A DNA stretch of 64,000 nt from Shewanella putrefaciens. GTDB lineage: Bacteria > Pseudomonadota > Gammaproteobacteria > Enterobacterales > Shewanellaceae. The position numbers were made by a program, and so were the translations under genes. Below are positions 1-8,851 of this stretch, piece after piece (the first letter of the stretch is position 1; every line of letters starts with the position of its first letter). Under the pieces are notes generated by a model that did not search any database, had not been told where the DNA came from, and saw only the letters and a program-made list of their open reading frames with translations. The stretch is taken from assembly GCF_016406305.1 (NCBI RefSeq), contig NZ_CP066369.1:1134501-1198500 (forward strand), read 5' to 3'.

Positions 1-996
1 CAGCTCTTGGAAATGATAGTTGGCAAGCCAAGTATCCAGAGCTTCAAGATGGCCTTTATCGGTAGCACACTTATTGACGATCACTTGGTGTGATTCGCAG
101 TTACCTTCTAATTTTTTACCATTATATTCACTAACACCTGTCCAGCCTTTTGCTGTGCGCATCAAAATGACAGGCCAGCGTGGTTTGACAACATCTTCAC
201 CGCTGCGGGCACGGTGTTGGATCTCATTGATCATGCCATAGGCGGTATCCATTGCGTTTAGCATTTGCAAATAGATATCTTCTTCTTGCTCGCTATCCAC
301 AATAATGGGGAAATAGCCAAGACCACGGAATTCAAGATCCAATTCTTCATGGCTCATGCGTCCCATACGGGTAGGGCCAGAAATTTTATAACCATTGATA
401 TGAACTATGGGTAAAACGGCGCCATTTGTGGCTGGAGACACTAAACGGTTTGCATACCAAGATGCTGCCAGTGGGCCGGTTTCTGATTCACCGTCGCCAA
501 TTAATACTGTTGCAATCAAGTCTGGGTTGTCTAAAACCGCGCCCCAACCAACCGCGAGTGAATAACCAAGCTCTCCACCTTCTAGGATTTGACCGGGTGC
601 CTCTGGGTTAGCGTGTGAAGGGTAACCATAGGCGGCTGAAAACTTTTTACAAATATCTTCAATACCGGTTTCATTGTAGGGAATCGTCTCGGGGTAGAAA
701 TGGCTTAATGAGCCTTCGAGGAATAAGTTTGCCTGTACAGCAGGAAAACCGTGACCTGGACCGACTAAATAGATGAATGGACGATTATGTTTGACTATGA
801 GTCTGTTAATGTTGGCATAGACAAAGTTGATCCCTGGGCATGTTCCCCAGTGACCGAGCAAACGTGGTTTAATGTCTGAATGTGCTAGTGGACGTTTATG
901 TAAGACGTTTTGCTTTAGGTAAATTTGTGATGTTGCGAGGAAGTTGGTGGCTCTAACGTATTTTTTTAGAGCATTAATTTCATGTATGTGCGTCAT
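1..996 (-). CDS. xfp: Phosphoketolase, N-terminal part (runs off window edge)
   Basis: This is the first 332 codons of a thiamine-diphosphate-dependent phosphoketolase, which splits xylulose-5-phosphate (or fructose-6-phosphate) into acetyl phosphate and an aldose phosphate in the cytoplasm. The reading frame is open from the ATG at 996 to the window edge. Family motifs seen are HWGTCPG, LVGPGHGFPAV, a LEGGELGYSL stretch and the ThDP/Mg motif GDGESETGP. The family is usually about 790 residues, so the rest lies outside the window. GAGG lies 6 nt before the ATG. A HexR-like palindrome sits 58 bp upstream of the start. Confidence 0.93.
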   Translation of the reverse strand, partial: MTHIHEINALKKYVRATNFLATSQIYLKQNVLHKRPLAHSDIKPRLLGHWGTCPGINFVYANINRLIVKHNRPFIYLVGPGHGFPAVQANLFLEGSLSHFYPETIPYNETGIEDICKKFSAAYGYPSHANPEAPGQILEGGELGYSLAVGWGAVLDNPDLIATVLIGDGESETGPLAASWYANRLVSPATNGAVLPIVHINGYKISGPTRMGRMSHEELDLEFRGLGYFPIIVDSEQEEDIYLQMLNAMDTAYGMINEIQHRARSGEDVVKPRWPVILMRTAKGWTGVSEYNGKKLEGNCESHQVIVNKCATDKGHLEALDTWLANYHFQEL

Positions 997-1429
997 ATTA
1001 AGCCTCACTAGAGCTGACGAAAGTGTGTGGGTTTTCGATGTGGCTACTATATTTGTAATTTTATTACAAAAATGTGCCCTGCATCCAAATTTTAAAAGTT
1101 GTTTTAGCTGTTAAGTATAGTAGTTCGAGATAGATTATTTGTTAATTTAGCTTTAACAAAGGCTTGGAAAAGTTATTAGCTGTGATAACGGTGGCGTTTA
1201 TGCGTGTAAACATGAGCTTGATCACATGAGTAATTTCGAATACTGTGCTATTTTGCCGCGTTGAATTCGGTAGCCGTGTTGTTGTAAATTCACGGAAGGA
1301 TAATTTGAAGAAATAAATCTACTGATATTCTTATCTTTAATCTGGAAGGATTCATTCACCTCAAATATTTTGCCTCTCGCTGTTACCGCGTAGATGGGCT
1401 GAGTATTTGCTACGGGAAGACGTAAAATA
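997..1429. other. Divergent intergenic region between xfp and the symporter gene
   Basis: These 433 AT-rich bases separate two divergent genes and should hold both promoters. The only clear signal is the perfect palindrome at 1052-1070, listed separately. A short open frame on the minus strand (1222-1443) overlaps the symporter start, resembles no family I know and is not called as a gene. Confidence 0.6.
1054..1068. promoter_or_regulatory. Candidate HexR operator in the xfp promoter
   Basis: TGTAATTTTATTACA is a perfect inverted repeat that extends to TTTGTAAT-TTT-ATTACAAA (1052-1070). It matches the TGTAATwwwATTACA motif established for HexR, the KDPG-responsive regulator of central carbon metabolism in Shewanella and relatives. 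It lies 58 bp upstream of the phosphoketolase start. Regulation of xfp by HexR is inferred from the motif alone. Confidence 0.7.
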
Positions 1430-2875
1430 ATGTTAGAAACCATTGTTAATTTTTTGAACGCACTGCTTTGGGGTAAATTGTTAGTTTATGGACTGGTTGG
1501 CGCCGGTCTCTATTTCACCCTTAGATTAATGTTTATTCAGCTTACTCACTTCAAACACTCTCTGAAAGTCATGGGCATGAGCCGTCAAGGCTGCGATAGT
1601 GGGTTATCATCATTTCAAGTTTTTTGTACCAGCATGGCGGCCCGTGTCGGGGCGGGAAATATGGCGGGTGTTGCGGTTGCTATCGGGGCAGCAGGACCTG
1701 GAGCCGTATTTTGGATGTGGTTGATTGCTGTATTGGGGATGGCCACGGCTATGGTCGAGTCCACCCTGGCTCAAGTTTATAAAGTCCGTGATAGTGATGG
1801 CCAATTTCGTGGTGGCCCTTCTTACTATATGGAAAAGGGCTTAGGACAAAGGTGGATGGGTGTGTTATTTGCCTTTTTCCTGATCACCGCCTTCGGACTC
1901 GTTTTTAATGCAGTACAAGCCAATACCATCACAGGTGCAATGGAGCGGGTGTTTGGCTTTGACCCAATCTATGTTGGAATTGGGTTAGTGATTGCCAGTG
2001 GGTTTGTTATTGTTGGCGGTCTACGTAAAGTGGCTCGGGTCTCCGAGTTTATAGTGCCAATCATGGCGCTGGCCTATATTTTAGTCGCTTTTATCATTGT
2101 TATTTTCAATCTAGAACAGTTACCAGCAATCATTAGTCTTATCGTAAAAAGCGCTTTTGGTTGGCAAGAAGCCGCCGCTGGTGGTGTTGCCTATACAGTA
2201 GCGCAAGCAATGCAAGCGGGTATAGCACGCGGCTTATTCTCTAACGAGGCCGGAATGGGGAGTGCTGCCAATGTTGCCGCAAGTGCTTCACCAAATCCCA
2301 ATCATCCCGCATCCCAAGGATTTGTGCAGATGATGGGGGTGTTTGTCGACACTATTGTTATCTGTACTGCAACTGCCGCCATCATCTTACTTTCCGGCGA
2401 TATAGGTTCTAGCGAAGATGGCATTCGTTTAACGATTAATGCCATGTCTAACCATGTCGGTGATTGGGGCGGGGCCTTTATTGCGGTCGCTATTTTCCTC
2501 TTTTGCTTCACTTCGATTATTGCAAATTATTCCTACGCCGAAACTAATGTGATGTTTTTGACGGGTAACAGCACAAAAGCACTGCCTTTATTTCGACTAT
2601 GCGTCCTCGCTATGGTGATGTTTGGCGCCGTCGCTAAGATTAGCCTAGTGTGGAGCTTAGCGGATGTGTCTATGGGGCTGATGGCTACTGTGAATATTGT
2701 GGCGTTATTGCTATTGTCTGGGTTAGCTATTCGAGTGATTAATGATTATCGTGAGCAGCTCAAGGCGGGTCAGACTCCAGAGTTTGATCGCAGTAAGTTT
2801 CCTGAGTTGATGGAACAGCTAGACGATGATATTTGGCAGGATACAAGCGCTACTGAGCCGGTTGAGAGTCGCTAA
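1430..2875 (+). CDS. Sodium:alanine symporter family protein (AGCS)
   Basis: A 481-residue polytopic inner membrane protein of the alanine-or-glycine:cation symporter family, which couples Na+ entry to uptake of small neutral amino acids. The N-terminus runs straight into a membrane segment. Family signatures include GAGNMAGVAVAIGAAGPGA near residues 74-92 and FSNEAGMGSAAN near 269-280. The tail after the last membrane segment is hydrophilic and acidic. The ATG at 1430 is preceded by a modest GGAAG element. The gene is monocistronic, with its own terminator. The exact substrate is not determinable from sequence. Confidence 0.9.
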   Translation: MLETIVNFLNALLWGKLLVYGLVGAGLYFTLRLMFIQLTHFKHSLKVMGMSRQGCDSGLSSFQVFCTSMAARVGAGNMAGVAVAIGAAGPGAVFWMWLIAVLGMATAMVESTLAQVYKVRDSDGQFRGGPSYYMEKGLGQRWMGVLFAFFLITAFGLVFNAVQANTITGAMERVFGFDPIYVGIGLVIASGFVIVGGLRKVARVSEFIVPIMALAYILVAFIIVIFNLEQLPAIISLIVKSAFGWQEAAAGGVAYTVAQAMQAGIARGLFSNEAGMGSAANVAASASPNPNHPASQGFVQMMGVFVDTIVICTATAAIILLSGDIGSSEDGIRLTINAMSNHVGDWGGAFIAVAIFLFCFTSIIANYSYAETNVMFLTGNSTKALPLFRLCVLAMVMFGAVAKISLVWSLADVSMGLMATVNIVALLLLSGLAIRVINDYREQLKAGQTPEFDRSKFPELMEQLDDDIWQDTSATEPVESR

Positions 2876-2913
2876 CCGTCCCTTAGATTTGTTTGGTTGA
2901 TGACCACTATCGG

Positions 2914-2944
2914 AAAAACCACGCAGTCAATGCGTGGTTTTTTT
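2914..2944 (+). terminator. Rho-independent terminator after the AGCS symporter
   Basis: The 7-bp stem CCACGCA/TGCGTGG with loop GTCAA is preceded by A5 and followed by T7. The A/T tracts could extend the stem. It lies 38 bp after the symporter stop and before yaaA. Confidence 0.9.
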
Positions 2945-2994
2945 ATCTCTGTTCCGTATCATAGGTGCGTATTATTTCTCTGTTGGAGTTTTTG

Positions 2995-3768
2995 ATGTTG
3001 ATATTGGTTTCACCTGCGAAAACCTTAGATTTTGAGCAACCTCCGCTGACTCAGGTTCATACTCATCCCGATTTTTTATCCCATAGTCAGGAATTGATCC
3101 AGGTCTGTCGACGATTAACGCCAAGTGACATAGCCACATTGATGAAGGTCAGTGACAATATTGCAGGCTTAAATGCCGCTCGTTTTGGGGAATGGCAGCC
3201 GAATTTCACCCTTGAAAATGCGAAGCAGGCTATTTTTGCTTTTAGAGGAGACGTGTATACCGGTTTTGATGCCGATACATTATCGACTCCAGAGTTGGAA
3301 AGGGCGCAATCTCAATTGCGTATTCTGTCAGGATTATATGGTTTACTGCGCCCACTCGATTTGATATTACCCTACCGTTTAGAAATGGGGACCTCATTAA
3401 TCAACCCAAAGGGCAAGAATCTTTATGAATTTTGGGGCAATATTTTAACCCAGGCGGTTAATCAAGCCGTAGTTGAGCAAGGTGATGACATCATTGTTAA
3501 TCTCGCCTCGAATGAGTATTTTAAAGCCATTAAAGTGAAGCAGTTAGAAGGTCAGCTTATTACACCTGTCTTTAAAGATTTAAAGAATGGCCAATATAAA
3601 GTGATTAGTTTTTTTGCTAAACGAGCCCGGGGAATGATGGCCCGTTATATTATTAAACAGCAAATTAATTCAATTGAAGGGTTAAAAGGATTTGATGTTG
3701 CTGGCTATTACTATAGTGAAGAATTGAGTAAGCCGAATGAACCAACATTCTTACGTGACGCGCACTAA
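2995..3768 (+). CDS. yaaA: Peroxide stress protein YaaA (DUF328)
   Basis: A 258-residue protein of the YaaA/DUF328 family. In E. coli, YaaA helps limit intracellular free iron during hydrogen peroxide stress and has a DNA-binding fold. The N-terminus [17 protein letters not shown] and the internal YRLEMGT and [11 protein letters not shown] blocks are diagnostic. An in-frame GTG at 2965 would give a longer protein. The ATG at 2995 is preferred because GGAG lies 6 nt before it and because it gives exactly the E. coli YaaA length. No OxyR site was recognised. Confidence 0.95.
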   Translation: MLILVSPAKTLDFEQPPLTQVHTHPDFLSHSQELIQVCRRLTPSDIATLMKVSDNIAGLNAARFGEWQPNFTLENAKQAIFAFRGDVYTGFDADTLSTPELERAQSQLRILSGLYGLLRPLDLILPYRLEMGTSLINPKGKNLYEFWGNILTQAVNQAVVEQGDDIIVNLASNEYFKAIKVKQLEGQLITPVFKDLKNGQYKVISFFAKRARGMMARYIIKQQINSIEGLKGFDVAGYYYSEELSKPNEPTFLRDAH

Positions 3769-3785
3769 CATATTATACCTTAAAT

Positions 3786-3813
3786 AAAAAGAGCAGCCTT
3801 AGCTGCTCTTTTT
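3786..3813. terminator. Bidirectional terminator between yaaA and the M28 peptidase gene
   Basis: GAGCAGC-CTTA-GCTGCTC is flanked by A5 on the left and T5 on the right, so it can terminate transcripts from both converging genes (yaaA on plus, peptidase on minus). Confidence 0.9.
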
Positions 3814-3840
3814 ATATGCGAATGATTTACCGGTGGAACC

Positions 3841-5247
3841 TTATTTTGAATCAATGCTAATTGGTGTTAGTACTATATTTGAATTTGCCATGATATAAGC
3901 AAACTGGGCATAGGCTGCAACATTTTGGGCTAGTGCAGCCGGATCGATTTTGTCTAAGGTATCATTTGGGGTATGGTGATAATCAAAATAATCATGGCCA
4001 TCCTGCCTCAATGATGCAACTGGTACACCTAATGCTGGCAGCATTGATACATCAGGTCCTCCAGAGGCTTGGTTATTACCCAGCGCGACACCGTTCGCTG
4101 TCATAGGGCTAAGGGCGGTTTGGACTTCAGCAAAGACACTGTCATTCACTTTCGTATCGATTTGATAAATCCGCCCTGCGCCGAAGTCTGATTCCGCGGC
4201 AATATAGTGTTGAGTTAACTCGGTTTTATGGGTATCGCTATAGGCTTTTCCACCGATCAGTCCCATTTCTTCAGCGGCATATAACACGACCCGGATTGTA
4301 CGGGCGGGTTTAACTTTAAGATCTTGAATGTGTTTGGCTGCGGCCGTGACAATCGCGACGCCAGCGCCATCATCGATAGCCCCTGTTCCCTCATCCCATG
4401 AGTCTAAATGAGCACCAATAAGGACGATTTCACTGGGTTTACTGCTACCAGTGACTTCGGCAATCACATTATAGGAGGTGTTAAATCCTAAGTTTTTTGG
4501 CGACATATGCAACTCGAGTACGGCATTGGGATCGCGTTTTAATATGGCATCGATTAAATCTGCATCTGGGTTTGACATGGCCGCTGCGGGGATTTTGGGC
4601 ACGCCATCTTGATAGCGCATCATACCCGTATGGGCCATACGATCATGATCTGTGCCTATGGAGCGAATAACGATAGCGACGGCTCCTTTTTGCGCTGCTG
4701 CAACAGCTCCTTTGGAACGTCCAGCAACACTTTTACCGTAACCTTCCCCCGTGATATGCCGTTCGGTCTTTTGGTCAATAAAGGCAATCTTACCCCTTAC
4801 TTCATCGGGGTTTGCCTGTTGAAGCGCTTCTAGGTTATCAAAACGTGCTATCTGAGCTTGAATGCCTTCAACTGGGGTGGCAACACTTCCCCCTAATGCG
4901 GTGATGACGATTGGTTGCTCAGTTGGAGAAATAATTTTCGCTTTGGCTTCACCGCGTTCCCAGATTGGCACTTGTACTGGCTCTTTGTAAACGCGGTCAA
5001 ATCCAAGACTTGTCAATTTATCCATGGCCCAGTTTACCGCAATAATATCCTTCGGGCTGCCCGGCAATCTTGGGCCTACTTCTACGGTTAAGGATTCAAC
5101 TATCTCGTATCCAAGCGATGAGGATAATGCAGTTTGTTTTAATTGAGTGACTTCATCTGGCTGAGGCGTCCTGTCAATGTGATTTTGGCAAGCACTTAAA
5201 CCGCTAATTAAAAGGCCAGTTATTAGTGCTGTCTGATAGGGTTTCAT
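3841..5247 (-). CDS. M28-family zinc aminopeptidase, predicted lipoprotein
   Basis: A 468-residue exported metallopeptidase. The N-terminus has a lipoprotein signal with lipobox LSAC (Cys20), so it is probably anchored to an outer or inner membrane leaflet facing the periplasm. A protease-associated (PA) region precedes the catalytic domain. Metal-ligand motifs of the M28 family are visible: GAHLDSWDEGTGAIDDGAG (His and Asp ligands), AAEEMGLIGG (catalytic Glu pair), an ESDFGAGR Asp and the final histidine in YHHTPNDT. Such enzymes remove N-terminal residues from peptides. AAGGAA lies 5 nt before the ATG. The peptide substrate is unknown. Confidence 0.9.
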   Translation of the reverse strand: MKPYQTALITGLLISGLSACQNHIDRTPQPDEVTQLKQTALSSSLGYEIVESLTVEVGPRLPGSPKDIIAVNWAMDKLTSLGFDRVYKEPVQVPIWERGEAKAKIISPTEQPIVITALGGSVATPVEGIQAQIARFDNLEALQQANPDEVRGKIAFIDQKTERHITGEGYGKSVAGRSKGAVAAAQKGAVAIVIRSIGTDHDRMAHTGMMRYQDGVPKIPAAAMSNPDADLIDAILKRDPNAVLELHMSPKNLGFNTSYNVIAEVTGSSKPSEIVLIGAHLDSWDEGTGAIDDGAGVAIVTAAAKHIQDLKVKPARTIRVVLYAAEEMGLIGGKAYSDTHKTELTQHYIAAESDFGAGRIYQIDTKVNDSVFAEVQTALSPMTANGVALGNNQASGGPDVSMLPALGVPVASLRQDGHDYFDYHHTPNDTLDKIDPAALAQNVAAYAQFAYIMANSNIVLTPISIDSK

Positions 5248-5382
5248 AGGTTTCCTTTATTTTTATTAAGCATGTCCCATTTTTAAAAACAATCTAGCAA
5301 AAAGTGTGCTTTATGTCCCGACTATATCTGTAAGGCAACGCTATATTAGCGCAGGGGTTAGTTTTAGGAGAAAAAGTGCGTA

Positions 5383-5679
5383 ATGAATATTGAATTGATG
5401 CAGGAGCGAGCCGATCATGCCGTAGTGCTATTAAAGGCACTAGCGAATGAGCGCCGTCTATTTATCCTTTGTTATTTATTGAATGAAGGCGAGATGTGCG
5501 TTGGCGAAATGAATAAAAAATTAGGCTTGAGTCAATCGGCACTATCACAACATCTTGCTTGGTTACGTAAAGATAATTTAGTGACCACACGCAAAGAAGC
5601 GCAAACGGTATTTTATTCGCTGAAAAGTGATGAGGTACGGGAGATGATCCATCTACTGAACAACATTTATTGTCATTAA
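5383..5679 (+). CDS. ArsR-family transcriptional regulator with two-cysteine (persulfide-type) signature
   Basis: A 98-residue ArsR/SmtB winged-helix repressor. The recognition helix is GLSQSALSQHLAWLRK, with a beta-wing around TRKEAQTVFYSL. It lacks the ELCVCDL metal-binding motif of ArsR/CadC. Instead it has Cys30 in ILCYL and Cys97 in the C-terminal NIYCH, the placement found in E. coli YgaV and the BigR/SqrR group, which sense sulfane sulfur through a Cys-Cys bridge. An extra Cys39 is present. GGAG lies 12 nt before the ATG, which is rather far. No sulfur-oxidation gene is adjacent, so its targets are not evident. The persulfide role is inference. Confidence 0.85.
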   Translation: MNIELMQERADHAVVLLKALANERRLFILCYLLNEGEMCVGEMNKKLGLSQSALSQHLAWLRKDNLVTTRKEAQTVFYSLKSDEVREMIHLLNNIYCH

Positions 5680-5696
5680 TGGTGTTTTTCAGATAT

Positions 5697-5723
5697 AAAA
5701 AAACCGGCAATTGCCGGTTTTTT
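5697..5723. terminator. Bidirectional terminator between the arsR-family gene and rpsT
   Basis: The perfect palindrome CCGGCAATTGCCGG is flanked by A7 and T6. It lies between the converging ArsR-family gene and rpsT and can serve both. Confidence 0.9.
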
Positions 5724-5739
5724 CTATTTGCTAGAGATA

Positions 5740-6006
5740 TTAAGCAGCGATTGCTTTAATCTTAGCGTTCAAGCGAGCCTTATGACGAGCAGCTTTATTC
5801 TTGTGAATAAGGCCTTTAGTCGCCATACGGTCAACGATTGGTTGTGCAGCAGCAAAAGCTTCTGTTGCTGTTTTGTGATCGCCTGCTTTAATTGCAGCGA
5901 TTACTTTTTTAACGTATGTACGTAACATTGAGCGACGGCTGGCGTTATGCTGACGACGCTTTTCAGATTGAAGCGCGCGCTTCTTTGCAGACTTGCTATT
6001 AGCCAA
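5740..6006 (-). CDS. rpsT: 30S ribosomal protein S20
   Basis: An 88-residue basic protein that binds 16S rRNA early in small-subunit assembly. The sequence [20 protein letters not shown], followed by [14 protein letters not shown] and [15 protein letters not shown], matches S20 throughout. The reading frame continues upstream, but the family N-terminus fixes the start at the TTG at 6006, with AGGAG 7 nt before it. E. coli rpsT also starts at UUG, linked to its translational autoregulation, so the same control is likely here. The promoter must lie in the 250 bases shared with murJ. Confidence 0.96.
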   Translation of the reverse strand: MANSKSAKKRALQSEKRRQHNASRRSMLRTYVKKVIAAIKAGDHKTATEAFAAAQPIVDRMATKGLIHKNKAARHKARLNAKIKAIAA

Positions 6007-6258
6007 GGTGCAACTCCTAAAAACTGGATTTGATACTTTTAAAGGCCGAGGAATATGCCTGCATTTAGTCACTTTGTCAATGACTATGATTGAATATTCA
6101 TCATAAAGATAAATTAATCCAACCTGCCTTGGCTATCTTCAACCCAACTCGTGTAATATGTGGCGCAATTCTAACAGCTATTACCGCAGTGTGACAGAGC
6201 CTGAGTCGATTTTTTGAGATGAATCACCTAATCAATTCGATACGGGTCTGGGGGACGA

Positions 6259-7818
6259 TTGAGTAAAAAATTATTAAAATCTGGCATGATCGTTAGTGCT
6301 ATGACATTGATATCTCGTGTTTTAGGCTTAATCCGAGATGTTGTAGTTGCCAATTTAATGGGAGCTGGAACAAGCGCCGATGTTTTTTTCTTCGCCAATA
6401 AAATTCCAAATTTTTTGCGCCGATTGTTTGCCGAAGGGGCATTTGCGCAAGCTTTCGTGCCCGTTTTAACTGAATACCAAGAAAAACACTCTTCGGATGA
6501 AACCCGTGAGCTATTGAGTAAAGTGGCTGGAACGCTTGGCTTGCTCGTCACTATAGTGACTTTAGTCGGTGTGATTGCATCACCCGTTTTATCTGCGCTT
6601 TTTGGTGGCGGTTGGTTTGTGGCTTGGCTGAACAATGAGCCCGACGGCGCTAAATTTGAACTTGCCACCGTTGTGCTTAAAATTACCTTTCCTTACCTTT
6701 GGTTTATTACTTTTACGGCGTTAGCGGGCTCGATTTTAAACACTCGCGGACGTTTTGCTGTATCAGCCTTTACCCCCGTCTTTCTGAATGTGGCAATCAT
6801 TGCCGCCGCCATTTTTTATGCTCCGACATCGAGCCAGCCAGAGATAACCTTGGCGTGGGGAGTGTTTTGTGGTGGTTTGATCCAATTTTTGTTTCAAATT
6901 CCATTTCTTTTACGGGAAAAGGCCCTTGTTAGACCTTCTTGGGGTTGGCATCACCCCGGCGTGGTAAAGATTAGAACCTTGATGATACCTGCATTATTTG
7001 GGGTCTCGGTTTCACAAATAAACCTGTTATTTGACACTTTTATTGCCAGTTTTTTGATGACAGGCTCTATTAGTTGGCTGTACTACTCTGATCGTTTGTT
7101 GGAGTTTCCCTTAGGTTTGTTTGGCATAGCTATCGCCACCGTCATTTTACCCGCGTTATCACGAAACCATGTCAATGATGAAGGTGCGGGTTTTGGCTTG
7201 ACTATGGATTGGGGAATAAAAGCCATTCTCTTGCTTGGATTGCCCGCGATGATGGGGTTAATTGTACTCGCTAAACCTATGTTAATGGTGCTGTTTATGC
7301 GCGGCGCTTTTTCAATAACGGATGTTGAAATGGCATCCTATAGCTTGATGGCCTATGGCAGTGGTTTGCTCAGCTTTATGCTGATCAAGGTTCTAGCCCC
7401 TGGGTATTACTCCCGCCAAGATACTAAGACACCCGTTCGTTATGGCATTATTGCTATGATCACTAATATGGGTTTTAACCTTTTGTTTGCAATACCTTTT
7501 GGCTATGTTGGATTGGCGATTGCAACCTCGATGTCGGCATTGCTCAACGCCACATTATTGTACCGTGGACTGCATTTAGCGGGTGTTTATCGAATTTCAC
7601 GGCCAACGATAGTGTTTTTTGTTAAAGCCGTGGTCTCGACAGCCCTTATGGTGGTAGTCTTACACTACTTTTTACCTTCGCAATCACAATGGTTAGAGTG
7701 GCATCTGATCGATCGCACCAAAGCATTGATAGGTTTGATCTCTATGGGAGGGATAACCTATCTACTTGGGCTACTTTTGCTTGGAATTCGTCCTTGGTCT
7801 ATTAAACGGGGAGTTTGA
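6259..7818 (+). CDS. murJ: Lipid II flippase MurJ (MviN)
   Basis: A 519-residue polytopic protein of the MOP superfamily that moves lipid II across the inner membrane for peptidoglycan synthesis. The N-terminus SGMIVSAMTLISRVLGLIRD, the NKIPNFLRRLFAEGAFAQAFVPV block and about 14 hydrophobic segments are typical. The start is a TTG at 6259, with GGGG 4 nt before it, and the length fits the family. Its stop codon overlaps the region just upstream of ribF, so the two may be co-transcribed, although a possible separate ribF promoter is present. Confidence 0.96.
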   Translation: MSKKLLKSGMIVSAMTLISRVLGLIRDVVVANLMGAGTSADVFFFANKIPNFLRRLFAEGAFAQAFVPVLTEYQEKHSSDETRELLSKVAGTLGLLVTIVTLVGVIASPVLSALFGGGWFVAWLNNEPDGAKFELATVVLKITFPYLWFITFTALAGSILNTRGRFAVSAFTPVFLNVAIIAAAIFYAPTSSQPEITLAWGVFCGGLIQFLFQIPFLLREKALVRPSWGWHHPGVVKIRTLMIPALFGVSVSQINLLFDTFIASFLMTGSISWLYYSDRLLEFPLGLFGIAIATVILPALSRNHVNDEGAGFGLTMDWGIKAILLLGLPAMMGLIVLAKPMLMVLFMRGAFSITDVEMASYSLMAYGSGLLSFMLIKVLAPGYYSRQDTKTPVRYGIIAMITNMGFNLLFAIPFGYVGLAIATSMSALLNATLLYRGLHLAGVYRISRPTIVFFVKAVVSTALMVVVLHYFLPSQSQWLEWHLIDRTKALIGLISMGGITYLLGLLLLGIRPWSIKRGV

Positions 7819-7883
7819 TTGCTGATTCTCATCGCGAGCTGTTATATAATCAGCCGATTTGCGCTTGGCAGTTGTCTAACGTT

Positions 7884-8819
7884 ATGGAATTAATCCGCGG
7901 TATACATAACATTTTGTCATCCCACCACGGGTGTGTTTTGACTATAGGTAATTTTGATGGCGTTCATCGCGGTCATGCACAAGTCATTGCAAACTTAGTG
8001 CAGAAGGCCAAGCAGTTATCGCTTCCATCTACTTTGATGACGTTTGAGCCTCAACCGCAGGAGTTATTCAGTGGTGATAATGCTCCTGCCCGTTTGAGTT
8101 TATTGCGAGATAAAGTCATTTTGCTCGATGAGTTGGGTGTCGAGCGGTTAGTATGTGTTAACTTTAATCGCGCTTTTGCCGATCAACCTGCCGAGCATTT
8201 TATCGAAGAACTGTTAGTTCGTAAGCTAGGGGTGAAATACCTCGTTGTCGGCGATGATTTTTGCTTTGGCAAAGGGCGTAAAGGCAATTTTGAAATGCTG
8301 ATGCAAGCGGGCGCTCGCTATGGTTTTACTGTAGTCAGTACCCAAAGTTTTATGCTTGGCTCACAAAGGGTGAGTTCCACGGCGGTGCGTGAGCAATTGG
8401 CTAAGGGAAACCTTGAACAGGCCAGGCGTCTGTTAGGTCATCCTTTCACCCTGAGTGGCCGGGTTGCCCATGGGCAAAAAATTGGTAGGACTATAGGTTT
8501 TCCTACTGCCAATATTGCACTTAAACGTAATGTTGTGCCCGTACGTGGGGTATTCGCGGTTAAGTTATATTGGGATGATAGTGACATTTACGAAGGGGTT
8601 GCCAATATTGGCTTTCGCCCAACGGTAAACGGCCAAGTGTGTCAGCTCGAAGTCCATCTATTTGATTTTGATGATGACATTTACGGCAAACACGTTGAGG
8701 TTGAATTAGTGGCAAAGTTGCGGGATGAACAACCCTTCGATTCGTTAGATGCGCTAAAACAACAAATTTTAAATGATGCAAATGAGGCCAGGGCTTTATT
8801 TGGTAATGATGCAGGCTGA
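7884..8819 (+). CDS. ribF: Bifunctional riboflavin kinase / FAD synthetase
   Basis: A 311-residue cytoplasmic enzyme that phosphorylates riboflavin to FMN and adenylates FMN to FAD. The N-terminal nucleotidyltransferase domain shows [12 protein letters not shown] (HxGH-like) and SSTAVREQL. The C-terminal kinase domain shows [11 protein letters not shown]. The frame is open back to a TTG at 7815. The ATG at 7884 was chosen because it aligns with the E. coli start (MKLIRGIHN) and because a TATAAT at 7845-7850 suggests a promoter between the two. The ATG has no clear Shine-Dalgarno element, so the start is moderately certain. It heads the ribF-ileS-lspA-fkpB-ispH cluster. Confidence 0.94.
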   Translation: MELIRGIHNILSSHHGCVLTIGNFDGVHRGHAQVIANLVQKAKQLSLPSTLMTFEPQPQELFSGDNAPARLSLLRDKVILLDELGVERLVCVNFNRAFADQPAEHFIEELLVRKLGVKYLVVGDDFCFGKGRKGNFEMLMQAGARYGFTVVSTQSFMLGSQRVSSTAVREQLAKGNLEQARRLLGHPFTLSGRVAHGQKIGRTIGFPTANIALKRNVVPVRGVFAVKLYWDDSDIYEGVANIGFRPTVNGQVCQLEVHLFDFDDDIYGKHVEVELVAKLRDEQPFDSLDALKQQILNDANEARALFGNDAG

Positions 8820-8851
8820 AATTTATCAGTTTAATTAACGGTATAGGATCA

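Noticed and set aside
1222-1443. 73-codon open frame on the minus strand upstream of the AGCS symporter
   Set aside because: It overlaps the symporter start, has no ribosome-binding site or family features, and covers the expected promoter.
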